The notes beneath the pieces are model-generated. The model was not told where the DNA came from and made no database searches. It was given only the letters and a program-made list of their open reading frames with translations. From positions 1,694,226-1,758,225 of the forward strand of contig CP034995.1 of assembly GCA_004026145.2 (NCBI GenBank): a DNA stretch of 64,000 nt. Direction: 5' to 3'. The first letter of the stretch is position 1, and every line of letters starts with the position of its first letter. The translations under genes were made by a program, and so were the position numbers. Below, one piece after another: positions 1 through 11,818 of the stretch. Origin of the DNA: Takifugu bimaculatus (taxonomy: Eukaryota; Chordata; Actinopteri; Tetraodontiformes; Tetraodontidae).

Positions 1-2
1 TT

Positions 3-942
3 CGTGCAGTCTCGGGGTTGCAGGGGACACTGACGACACCCTTCTTCCCCAGCTACTACCCCCCTGACACTAACTGCACCTGGACCTTTAATGTAAGTCT
101 TCTCTTCTTCCATGTGACAAGTGTGAGATAATCCATGTTTTTACACACCTGTGCTGGTCTTCATGGTGTGGTTTCAGATGCTCACGGTGGGAATGGGTTT
201 ATCTCTGGAATTTGAGGGCTACGAGTTGAGCAGAGCTGGCTACCAGCAGGCCTGTACACAGGGGCAGTGGATCATCCTGAACCGCAGGTAAGTCAGCTTT
301 GGGAGCGCTCTGATGGTGAGGCCATCGCGTTATTCTGCAACAAATTACATTTTTTTCTCATATTTAATCTTTTAGCAGCATATGATCAAGTCCAGACATA
401 ACCATCTCATCCTTACGAGAATCCTGGTAATGAGGTCACCACATGTTTATTAAAAGAGTCCAAATAGTCAGGTCAAAATGTAAAGCCACTCTCTCACTCC
501 CAGATCCACAGAGAAGAGACAGAAGATGTGTGTTGGAATCCATTCCTCATAGTTAACACTGCGCACTGTCAGAAAGCTGTCTGTTTTATAAAAATCTTCC
601 AAAACCAAAGACAGAAGAAACAAATTACGGGTGATAAACAGCAGGGGGCAGCAGTGTGTCGTGGATGGAAGGATGGATAGGTGGATGAAACAGCTGGTGT
701 TTTTGTGCTTTCCCCCCCCCAGACTATGTGGTACCAGGAGCCTTCAGCCGTACACTGAACGTCTCTTCCTGCTCTCCAGCACCACCACCGTTGTTATGAC
801 ATCCGAGGTGTCCCTCACAGGGCCGGGCCTACAGCTGCACTACACAGTCTTCAACCTCTCAGATCGTAAGCTGGAAGCAAGAGACTTAAAGAGAGTCAGA
901 AATGAGGATAAACTCCTCTGCAAGTAGTTGATGTTTAACCAG

Positions 943-984
<42 letters not shown>

Positions 985-3900
985 GTTTTAAAGCATGCCC
1001 TGGGCAGTTTCTCTGCAGTACCAATGGGCTGTGTGTTTCTGCCTGTGATGGAATCAAGGACTGTCCAAATGGTCTTGATGAGAGGAACTGTGGTATTTAT
1101 CTCCTTTTAAAATTAATTTATCTCAATCTTAAATGAACTGACATACATCAGGAAATATACGACCTTTCCCTTCAATAAAAGAAACATTGACATTGAGCTG
1201 TTTTTAAGGCTGTTTTTTTTAAATCTGCCCATTAATTCTAAATCACCGCAGAATAATCACAATTTCACTGAATATCCAAGTCTCAAAATGACAAACCAGT
1301 GATGTAACTTTCAAATGAAAATGATCAGCATGTGTGTTTCAGTGTGTGTGGCACAGTTCCAGTGTCCAGAGGACAGCCAGTGTGTGGACTATTACAAGGT
1401 GTGTGACCATCATCCAGACTGCCTCGAGGCCTCGGATGAGATGAACTGCACAGCTGGTAACACATCTTCATTTTAACCTCTGTTTAAGCATAGAGCTAAA
1501 GGAACTCAAACTCATTCCATTTACTTTTACCCAACATAAGATACATTTTTATCTTTATCTAGCTTTGTCCTCTACTGGATATAATACATATTACCTTATA
1601 TTATTGCCCATGGCAAGAAGGTGACAGTAGCTTATTTAAAGGTGTAATCTATTGCAATTGGTCCAAAAAGTTCTCCTCATACTGACAGTGCCCTCTATGG
1701 ATCTTTCACTATAGACAATTTTAAGAGAATCAACTTAGGGTTGTTGTTATTCATCTGCCCATGCATGCAGCAAACAGCAAGTCTGCAGAATAAAGTCCCA
1801 TTGTGGCTAAAGAGACTGGCAGGATGCACATCAAACATAGTGTAATTATAGTCCGTAACATTGTGCTGCCATGCTTGTGTGTGTTTAGGTGTGGAGTGTA
1901 CAGATCTGACCTACATGTGTGCTGATGGAACCTGTCTAAAGAAGCCGAATCCTGAGTGTGATTTTGTTTCTGACTGTCCTGATGCGTCTGATGAGAAACA
2001 ATGTGGTGAGCAAAACATGCTGGATTCGCTCTATAATGCAGTTTAGGTGTGTTCCCTTGATTGTTGATTACATTTCTATTATCCAGTTGAAACAGAACAT
2101 TTACGCAATAAAAAGCATTGATACTGTGTGTCTACTGTGCATATTACAGATTGTGGCCTGAGGCAGTTCTCCAGTCGCATTGTGGGCGGGACCAATGCCG
2201 CAGAGGGGGAGTGGCCATGGCAGGCCAGCCTGCAGGTCCGGGGTACCCACATCTGTGGGGGCGCACTGATAGCCAGCCAGTGGGTGGTGTCAGCCGCTCA
2301 CTGTTTCTACAACGATGGGTAAGAGCAGAAAGAGAAAGGAAGGAGATGTGTAAGTGTCAGAACATCTTTACACATCTTTCAGCTCTTTCTTTACCCCAAT
2401 GAACCCATATACCCAGTGCATAACTGCGGGAGGTACACCAAGCAGCCTGTCAAACTCACATTCCATCTTGCCCTCACTCGTGGCAGGACTTCGTCACCAC
2501 CCTGTGCAAGCCACCCTTTCTGGTTGAGAATCCAGCTGTTTCACCCTCGGCTGCAAGCCACCCCAGTACATGCTGAAGGTCCTGCCTTAATGAAGCCAAC
2601 ATCATCTGCAAAAAGCAGACATTAGATTCTGTGGGTCCCAAATCAGGCTACCTGTAGCCCTTTTCTATGACTAAAATTTCGTAAAAATTTTGAACAAAAC
2701 TGGTCACAAAGGGCAGTCCCGTCTGAGTCCAACATGTGCAATGTGAACCAAGCACCTGCTCCGGTCGAACAGCTCTTAACAGGGGTCCATACTTGCGAAG
2801 CACCTCATGGCTGAATGCCTTCTCCAGATAAACAAAACACATGTTGACTGATTTTGCAAACTCCCATGAACCCTCAACCGCCCTGCGTAGAGGGTATAGA
2901 GCTAGTCCAGTCTTTCATGACCAGGATGAAATCCGTAATTTTCCTCTTGAATCCAGAGTTCAACTATTGGGCGCATGATCTTCTGCAGTTCCCTGGCGTA
3001 GGCCTTCCCAGGGAGTCTAAGTGTGATCCTAGTGTAGCTGGAACACACTCCCCCTTTTGAAAAAGAAGTATCACCACCAGAACCCATGCTGTGGATGGAG
3101 GTCAATCTAGTCGGTACGTCTCAACCTTCCCCACAAGCTTCAGCTCCTCCCTCCCTCAGCGAGGCCATGTGCCTACAGACAGAGTTTTGGTCGGAAGATT
3201 TGGTCACTGGGTCCCTACCACGAAAGCCACCCAAACACATTCCAATAACATCTCATGAACTTTCCCGTGGGTAGTAAGCCAATGTTGTGCTGAACTGTGG
3301 GTCCCATGGACAGAGACCCTGGCACTGGGTCCTTATCTTTAAGCCCTGGCAATGCCAATCTGGGCAATGTGAAGATCCTGTTTTCTTAAGACACAATAAG
3401 GAATTTTCCTTCTCACTCAGAAACTCTTTGTCCCCCTACAGTCTGTACTCTCCTTCAATGTGGACGGTCTACCTGGGGAAACTCCTTCTAAACCGCAGCA
3501 GCCCCACCGAAGAGGTTGCCCGAGTTCAGCAAATCCACCTTCATCACTACTACGATGGTGAAACCAACGACTATGACCTGGCATTGCTGAAACTGGACCG
3601 TACCGCCCCCGCAGTGCGGGCCGGGCATGCTTGGCCAGCCTGCCTGCCTCCGCCCACTCACCAGCTGGAGCCGGACCTTCTCTGTTGGGTCACCGGCTGG
3701 GGGTCTCTTCAAGAAGGAGGTGTGAACAGAGACAAACAGATAAAATGTCAAAATCAGGCATTTATTTTGCAATGCAGGACTTCACAGGACAGTTGGGTTT
3801 TGAAATGTAATGTTTTGAAATGTAATTTTTCAAGATTGTGTGCTTACACCACTTACACCCCAAAGAGAAGAGTGAAATGTGCCTGCTGGCAAAAATCATT

Positions 3901-4699
3901 TTCAAAGGAAGTGGTTTTGGGTGACTTTTGCAGCAGAAATAAGTAGGAAACGGAAAGAGGGTTGGGTACACGGCAAATACAAAAAGTATATTTAAAGGAA
4001 AGAGGTGATAAAAAGATGTGGGTCTAAACATGCAGGCTGTGGTCTCAGGGGAAATTGCTGTGCAGGGAACTTTTGTAAAGGTGACAGAAACCCACTTTAA
4101 GCACCAACAGACCAACGAAACATTGCAAAAGAAGAATGTAAATTGTGTGTTTACCACCATTCTATTTACAACATTTTTGTTTGCGCAGCCATGTTGGAAA
4201 AGAATCCCTCTTCAGTTTTAGAGGTCACCTTTTGATGGGACAACAAGATATCTGAGCTGTCTTTTGGCTTCATAAATTGATGTGTTTTCCCCCACACTCT
4301 CACCTGTTCCTCCACACTCCTCAGGTAAGGTCAGTAATGTCCTTCAGAAGGTGGACGTCCGCCTGGTGAGTGAGGAAGCCTGCATTCGCTCCTACGGCCA
4401 CATGGTCACTCCCAGAATGCTTTGCGCTGGTTACCGCAGTGGAGAAAAAGATGCCTGTCAGGTATGGCAAAAACAAATTGCACTACATATTTTCAGATCC
4501 ATGATAGGTGTAAAACATTACCTTTTCCTGTTAGGGAGACTCGGGCGGGCCCCTGGTTTGCCAGGAGCCGTCGGGCCGCTGGTTCCTTGCTGGAGTGGTC
4601 AGCTGGGGCAAAGGGTGCGGCCGTCCGGACTTCTACGGCGTTTACACTCGCATCACCAGACTCACAGGTTGGATCAAACAGGTGATCAGCAGCCCCTGA
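3..4699 (+). CDS. tmprss6: Transmembrane serine protease 6 (matriptase-2), 3' part, 10 exons
   Basis: Type II membrane serine protease; in mammals it cleaves hemojuvelin and so lowers hepcidin. Exons by frame and GT-AG phase: 3-92 (5' side open at the window edge), 178-287, 723-865, 994-1092, 1343-1456, 1889-2005, 2150-2318, 3442-3719, 4325-4461, 4535-4699. All junction phases agree. The first three exons give the end of a CUB domain (FPSYYPP, CTQGQW, SLTGPG). Exons four to six each encode one LDL-receptor class A repeat (CPNGLDERNC, CLEASDEMNC, CPDASDEKQC). The last four encode a trypsin-like domain: activation site RIVGG, His in SAAHC, Asp in DYDLALL, Ser in GDSGGP, and a C-terminal WIKQVISSP. 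The three-LDLa layout, the KKPNPECD stretch and the TPRMLCAGYR segment match matriptase-2 rather than other TTSPs. The N-terminal cytoplasmic, membrane and SEA parts are off the left edge. The catalytic triad is intact, so the gene is probably functional. Confidence 0.95.
947..981. repeat. (TG)n microsatellite in a tmprss6 intron
   Basis: About 17 TG units directly precede the acceptor of the first LDLa exon (exon starts at 994). The repeat therefore occupies the place of the polypyrimidine and branch-point region. Confidence 0.95.
2420..3380 (-). mobile_element. Decayed LINE (non-LTR retrotransposon) reverse-transcriptase fragment
   Basis: Read on the minus strand, this tmprss6 intron holds pieces of a reverse transcriptase in order: PGHERLD near 2905-2930, FVYLEKAF near 2815-2840, GLPFVTSF near 2690-2715 and LLFADDV near 2598-2620. 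Stops and frame shifts break it up. The FADD box is the RT catalytic motif; the FVxLEKAF block is the one that normally carries the first catalytic Asp, here Tyr. The motif order and wording fit the abundant teleost LINEs with an AVRxLYD..GLRQGCPLSP core, but I cannot name the clade. The outer limits are approximate: 3100-3380 has no recognisable motif and is included only because it reads as continuous repeat-like sequence. Confidence 0.75.
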
Positions 4700-4718
4700 G
4701 CTGCTGACAATTAACTTT

Positions 4719-4914
4719 AATAAAAACACTAACAGCATTTCTGAGCCAGCTGTCAGGTTGGAAAACCATGGAAACCCTAATTCTGTTACCAGAAATTTAA
4801 AAAAACCCTCAGTGCTTTTGCACTCTGAAAATCCAAGAAACTAAACTCAAAGTCATTTAAAAGTTGCTTTTTCTCTTGTAATACCGGTACTTGTTCCTCC
4901 ACTTTTCTAATAAA
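4719..4914 (+). terminator. tmprss6 3' UTR with two AATAAA polyadenylation signals
   Basis: AATAAA hexamers lie at 4719-4724, only 20 bases after the stop codon, and at 4909-4914, the latter followed by a T-rich stretch. The second is the more usual distance and context; the first could give a very short 3' UTR. The hexamers are seen directly; their use is inferred. Confidence 0.6.
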
Positions 4915-4924
4915 GTTTGCAGTT

Positions 4925-7900
4925 TTCTTCACTCGCATTTTTTGATTCGAGCTGTTTTGTCCTCAAGTTTTAACCGATGTGGCCTTTTGATATCGTTAAG
5001 GAGGAAAAGCTTCTGATTTAATCTGAATCCAACCACAAGGGGGCGAGCATCTTTTACATTTCTCTCATATCCATTATTTTAGACAGTGTGACTGTTTGAA
5101 AGTGTTTGTTCATGCAGTTTTAAATGGGATTATTTATTTACCCAACCAAACAATTCCTATTTATATTTGTATATGAGGTAGAAGCATGTAAACAGCAGAG
5201 AAGAGTGAGTGAGACCAAACCTGCTGCGGAGGGGAGCCATGTGGAAAAAGCAGCCTCAGCATGGGATGTTGATTAAATTGTGGACGTCAGCCATCATGCT
5301 GCGCTTACGTTTTACTGAGACTGAATCAGGAGGACAGATGGAGCTGGTCTCATTCCAGTTCAGGCGGGACAGTGTAATGTATGTCATCCCCTAACGCGAG
5401 CAGACACTGACTGCAATGTTTACAAGACATAAGAAGAAAGAGAGTAAGCAGAAACTTTATTTTAGGTGTATTTTCCACAGGGGCAGGTTCTAAAAGTCCT
5501 GATGACCTCTACATCTGCAGCTAAATGCTCGACTGAGCTTCGGCCCTATCATAGTCTCAGAATAGGCTAATTATATACCGGTAACAATAGCTATAAAGTG
5601 CTCTTTCTGACCACCTGAGATTAAACTTGTTTTGTATAGCCAGTCGGTGGGTGGATGTGTGAATACCGTTCTTATCGCTTCGCTGCCATCTGTAGATGGG
5701 TTAGGATACTCCACCTTCAACATGAGAGACTTTATGACATGAATTATTTAAAGAATGCTGATTGTTTGATGCATGTAAAACTACTGAAAAAACAGTTAAT
5801 GGCTGAAATGAGTGTCTGTTGGGTATTCTTTTATGCGGGGGGGGGCTGGTTCAGGTTTGAACTGGGGGCTGTTTAATTTGCAGTCAAATGCTCAGTGAGC
5901 AACATGGAGACGAGCCCAACAGGCTGCTGAATGTGGGCAGTTTTATCACTTTCAGGCTCGAAACGCTCCACACGCTCTGACGGAAAATGATGGGGAAAAA
6001 AAAACAATATTCTGCTGGTCTCTTGTTCCACACAAACAGTCCCTGTTTAGAAATTCAAGTGTCCAGGCCAAGTATGAAAACACCCTGAGGCAGCATTTAA
6101 CAGGCTCTCTGACCTCGGACCCTCCACCAGCAAGGCTTCCGTCACACAACTCTGGGATCCCAGCCAACTTTGAACACCACATAAACCCTTAAAAGACATT
6201 GTTAAAAGACATTTTAACAATGTCTAAATGTGCATGAACGGCTCTAAAGGTGTGATCCATCAGATTCCTGACAAGTTTCTTCAAAACATTCAAGTTTGAA
6301 CAGTTTCCTGATGTTCAACCTCAAATTTGGGGTGAAGTTGACCAGAAAGCAAATAAAACTCAATCATTATACACAGAGGCTGAGTTTCAAACACATTTGC
6401 AAAAATCCTCTATTTGAAAAAGATAAACTAAAATTACAAGTATGACATTCTGATGAAATTAAAAGAAAAAAACAGAGAAAATGATAAGTAAATAAAAGAG
6501 CTAATACGAAACAGCTGGCAGACTATCTTGGAGATGTTGAGAACTGGCAGCTGTGGAAACAGCAATGGTCTGCTCTCTCTCTTTCTTTATTTTGTAGTCA
6601 AAACCATGTTTTACATCTCCCCATGGTTCCCCAGGGCTCCTCTTCCTCTCCCTACTCCTAGTGATGGGCTGTGCAGCGGAGGGCTGTGTGCTTTCCTTGC
6701 GGTTCAGATTTATCGTGGGAGTCGTGGTTACACAGGGAGAGAGGGAGGACGTGGGAGGAGGGTGTGTTTGTGTGTTTGTGTGCAATGGAAAGACACATGC
6801 AGCAACTCCAGATTTAAGGGGAGGCTCATTTTAAACACACACAGCACGTTGATAATAATAATTTACTTCTGTTGGAAATAATTTTGTCATAGAGAATTGA
6901 CATTTCATTACTGCTGTCTTCCAAAAGCTTCGGCAGCTTTGTGGTCCTGCATTAAAGGGTTACAGCACTAAAAGGCACTTAAACTAGAGCACTTTAAACA
7001 TTCACGACTAATAATGTTGTTAAAATCTGACATCACATCGTCAGGGGATTATGGTGAGTTATGGTAATATGGCGTTTAACCTCCATTAACAGGTATGTTT
7101 AAAGGTTGGGATTCATTTATGTTGCTGTAAAAAGCTCCAAAAGGAGCTGCAGCACAAAAACAGAAACAAACCACAAACGATAAAGGTTTCTATTCTTTTC
7201 CTGCCCTTGATTTTGCAAGATTAAACTGTCAAAAAGCAAAGGAAAAAACAAATCTGAAAACATTTTGGAGGAAAATGAAATTTTGATATCTAATTAATAT
7301 TTTCCTCAATTTTCTTCCAGACTCAAAGTATCGCTGGATTTTGACAACCAAACATGTCTCAAACATGTCTCATAGCCCCAAGTTTCCTCTGCTGAACAAG
7401 GCGCAGAGTTCAGCAGTGTGGAAGATAAGCAGAAAGGCTTGATATTAATCTGACAGTGCAGCAACAGTGGCTGTAGCTGGAGGCAGGAAGCAAGCTCAGA
7501 CACATTCCAGGTCCAAGAATATAGAGGCAGCAGGGCTGCCAGAAAAAGGAAGGCGTACATCCCACACATTTCCTTCGTTTTCAAGGATACGTAATAATCA
7601 CTGCTGATACTTTAACAGCTTAGCTTTTACACATGAACATGTTGGCATGCTGTTAAGATAATTATATTTATCAAAGGAAAATTAATCAATCAACGTTCCG
7701 ATCATGAATTCACCAGGGACTATAGGCTGAAATAGGCAGACCGGCACCTCTGCAGCTGGGAAAAGGCTGAGTTCATGTGAGCTACACTTGCCGAAGAGGG
7801 ACAGTAGTGCTGCAGCCTTTATTTCATTAGCCCCCGTGAACCAAAAACTTGGGCAAATGTGCAGAGATAAAAATGCTTTATCCCATGTGTCTCCCATCTC

Positions 7901-9719
7901 TCACCACCTATTAATAGACTGCACTTCCTGTGTGTCTAAACACACAGTTTATCAGCCAATGATCATTTCATGTTAAAAAAATGTCATGTTTTTCACAGTA
8001 CAAGCCTTCCTCCAACCAGAAAATTCATATTAGCTGCACCAAATATATGGTTACAGCCATTTTTTTACAACCTGGAATAAGTTTTGCTATGTGTGCCACT
8101 GCTGGTTAGTGTTAGCAGACAGATGCCATCACGTTCCCAGTTCAACAACAATTGTATTGACCTCTGACCTGTGGAGAATCAAATGTTTGGAACGAGGACC
8201 TGATTACACTTTAAACATACAGTCATATGTTTTTTGCTCCATTCCTCCTCCCTAAAGGTTTAAGAATGCTGTAAAACTCTCTTTATTTAACGTCGCTGAA
8301 GCTAAAAATTAGAAATAACTTTCAAGCTCAAATCTGGCAGAACCTTTGATGAGATTGCCGAAGACATGCCAGGAAGAGCTGCATGTTCATTCATGTGTCC
8401 TGACTGCTGAAATGACAAGTGTAACACTACCCTCATTATTACCAGCAGTGACCTGACACCGTCGTAAAGCTAACCCCGACTTTAACCTTCGCTCAGCACA
8501 TGATGGTAAATTCACTTCTGATTAACTGAAGCACGATTTACCAAAAATATGGATGGTGGCGAAGTCAGACCTGACAGGGAGATTAATGTCTAGATTTGTC
8601 AGACGGATTCCAGATGTGTGAAACATGTCTGGGGAGTCTAAGCAGCTCAGAGAGGTGCAGCTGCTGATGAGCGGTCTTTACGAGGCAGTCTGGGTGCTGC
8701 GTAATTAGCTGTTTTCACCATCAGACCCATCCTTCACATACGCCCCAACTGGCTCCAGACTGAGACCGCTACAAAGGAGTGCTCCAATTTGACTCTTATT
8801 AGCTGGAATCCCCCAGTGTTTCATCAGCACGGCCTTTATGGCTGTTTGATGGAGTCTTCTTACATCTGATGGTCTCCGGAATGATAATGAGGATGCTGGT
8901 TGAACTGGTGTAACTGGATACGTTCAGTTCAGCCCGTTTATGGAGTCAGTAAATGTAAGGTTGATCTCCACATTAGCGAGAGTGGCCACGACACCGTCCG
9001 TCAGGGTTCAGGTCTGAAATCCAGTTGGCTCAGTGGCTCAAATGCAGATGGAGACTCCCAGATGTCAGTCTGGCTGCTTGTTCTGCTACATCTGGACAAA
9101 AGCATAACAAAGTGGAAAATTGTTACTTTCAGCTAAAAGGAACAGAATACGAACTGTTAACAGGAAGTACTTAATTATCTAAACTCCAGCAACTGTACGA
9201 ATGACATCAGAAACCCCTAAACTGCTGCATCGTGGGTGGATTTTCATGCAGGTTGGTGAGGAAGTCCCACCCTGCTTCGGTCAAGCCAAACTCTGCAGAC
9301 ACTAAGACGGAATGCAGCCCAGTTACTTTTGACTTTCAGAACTGGAACGCCGTGGGGGAATGTGACTCACTGACACAATTAAGCAAAATGAGAAAAGAAG
9401 GCGGGCGCATGAGGGATGGCTGACCTCAATATGTATTTGGATGAAAGTTTCCTGTGCTGTATTTAGCTCCCTGAGGGCACAGCAGACCTGGCTGAGGGGT
9501 GACAGCCCGGGGGAACCATTTTTATTTTGTGGTCTGGAGGATATTTTGAACTCCTTAACTTCAGCATTAAACCAAAGTGTGAAAATGAAGCTGGGAAATG
9601 GGGCTGTAAATGTCTGGAAACGAGAGGAAGTCAATGTAAAGGCCCTACAAAGACAGCTGTGCAAGACTGTGTGTACGTGTATGTGCTGGGGCCACAGAGG
9701 GAGGGAGGATAGAGCAGAG
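4925..9719. other. Intergenic, tmprss6 to c1qtnf6; no gene recognised
   Basis: Moderately AT-rich sequence with only short, unrelated open frames on both strands. None shows a recognisable domain or consistent splice sites. In human il2rb lies between these two genes; I looked for cytokine-receptor motifs (paired Cys, WSxWS) and saw none. Confidence 0.6.
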
Positions 9720-9801
9720 AGCCAGTTTGCTCCTCAGTAGTTCCTCCTCTCTCAGCCTGACACCAGCAGTCGCCTTTTGTCCTCCTCTGAAACCTCATCA
9801 G
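9700..9801 (+). other. Possible non-coding first exon of c1qtnf6
   Basis: A pyrimidine-rich stretch ends in a strong donor, CATCAG followed by GTAAGA, with the junction after 9801. The c1qtnf6 coding exon begins 11 bases after an acceptor (AG at 11806-11807), so at least one upstream 5' UTR exon must exist, and this is the best nearby candidate. The 5' limit is a guess. RNA evidence is not available to me. Confidence 0.35.
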
Positions 9802-10052
9802 GTAAGAAAAACCTCCGGACTCTCTGACACATGTCAACAACGTCTTGGCGTAATTCCGCTGCGTAATTCTCAGATTACCAAAGAGGGAGCTTGAGGAGCA
9901 GCCGGCTTCAGCGTGCCTGCATAGATGTGTTGGAGGAGAAAAAAAAGTTCTGAATGTGCTAACTCAGCAGATTGTTGGTTTTAATTTTTAAGTTACAGCT
10001 GATATTGGCGTGCACGATCACTTTCTGACTTAATGGTTTCATAATTTGATGT

Positions 10053-10054
<2 letters not shown>

Positions 10055-10092
<38 letters not shown>
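10055..10092. repeat. (CT)n microsatellite
   Basis: A nearly pure CT run with one CTGT interruption near 10082. It lies in the inferred first intron of c1qtnf6. Confidence 0.9.
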
Positions 10093-11818
10093 TATCTGCG
10101 AGCCAAACTGATGCTTCGGTGTTTGGCGTGCTTTGTAGACGTGGCTGCTGACATGCATCCATTACTGTGGTTCATTTTAAGCAGTGTTCCTGTGTGTCAG
10201 GTCGGTGCGCGCAGCAGCTCGCCCATGTGTGCTGCTCCGCCGGGGTCGTCGCGGTTGTTTAGGTGAGGAGGGGGTCAAGGTCAGTGAGGTAACTTATGAT
10301 GCAATGAACTCGCGCACCGTCAGCAAGAACGCATCAGGAATTATCTGACAGGAGGCCTTTTCCTTGCAGCAGTTGTGGGAGACAAATTTAATGTAAATCT
10401 CCAGACACTTTGAGGGATTTCTTGAAACTGGCCAACTTTAAAGATGGACTTCTTAGAAAATTCTCACAAAGTGTATTACACAACTAAACTTGCACACTTG
10501 TGTTGTTTTAATGCTTAATTGCCACTTTGCCTGCTGTTTTACTATCCATACAGTTGCACAACATAAAGAACTCGCTGCTTTCACAAGAATGTGCAATTTG
10601 ATATGAAGCCAAGGACTCGGGCTGCAAAAACAAGCTCTGAACTGAAAACTAAAGCTGGAGTTTTCCCTTAACTGAGGAGCTCCATGTGTAGGAGAATCCC
10701 AGTTTAGGTTTACCATACATGCCCGGAGAGCTGTTGCAGTCATTGCAGATGATTATAGAAATCACATAATTTATTGACGTTTCAAGGATTTCTTGTCTAA
10801 CTTCAGGCATCTGGCTTGCAGCAGCAGTCATTAATATTGACACAATTACTGTCTTGATTGATTTTTATTGTCAATAGTCGTAAAATGTTCCCGTTTGTCG
10901 CAGCCCGTCGCCTCCTTTTAAGGCCCCAGAGAACCTCCCACTGATCTCAGGATGGAGGGGGCAGAAGGATAGAAAGTGGCTTGCAGGGAGCTCTAAATGT
11001 GGGAGAGCATAAAGAAACCCAAAGCTTTGGGGAATGCAGGAAAGTTATTCTCCCTCACTGCTCCGTGCCTCATCACTTGCTTCCCACAGCTCTCAGCAGC
11101 TGTTTCCTGCAAACAAATCCTGATAAACTTGCTGTACACCCCCTCCCAAACAAAGAAAGCAAAACTTTACTGATTATGGGGCATCTGTTCTCATAAAAAT
11201 GCTAATCTAGAGGACAGTGTGCATGAGGTTTAATCAGAACTATGCACAGATTCATTCTGCACATGTGCCTCTGGTTCAGGGGCAAGATGAGATCTGCTCA
11301 ATATGTGTTCAATTGTGACAGTAAGCAGATTTTTTTTTCACGTATTCCATTCAAGTTACATGGATTCCATATGAAAAGTCTATACTTGGCGGATTATAGT
11401 GGATCCCTACAGTGTGACTGAGATTTACAGCTAAAATATCTAGCTAACACAAACCGTTCTGCATTGCTAAAAGTATGAACACACACATGAACACACACAT
11501 CCATTAGTTTCGGAGTTGCATCCAAATACGAAGACTGATCTGGACCCAGACTATAGAATCAGAGCCAGATCACATTTGGCTAAGAGAAAGTGGAAAATAC
11601 AGCCCAAACAAAGGGTTGAACAGCCAGGATGAACACCGACTGATGGTTTTTACAGTAGGCTAATGCTCGATTCACCGGACTTTTCCTTGATCAAAAGGAA
11701 AACTTATGATAGTATTTAAACACTGCAAGTGTCCTTTTGTCTCCTCGGAGAAAGAGTCAAAACCAAACCAAATCAGTTTGAACATACTTGTATTTGTTCC
11801 AATCCAGGTCCCGTCGCC

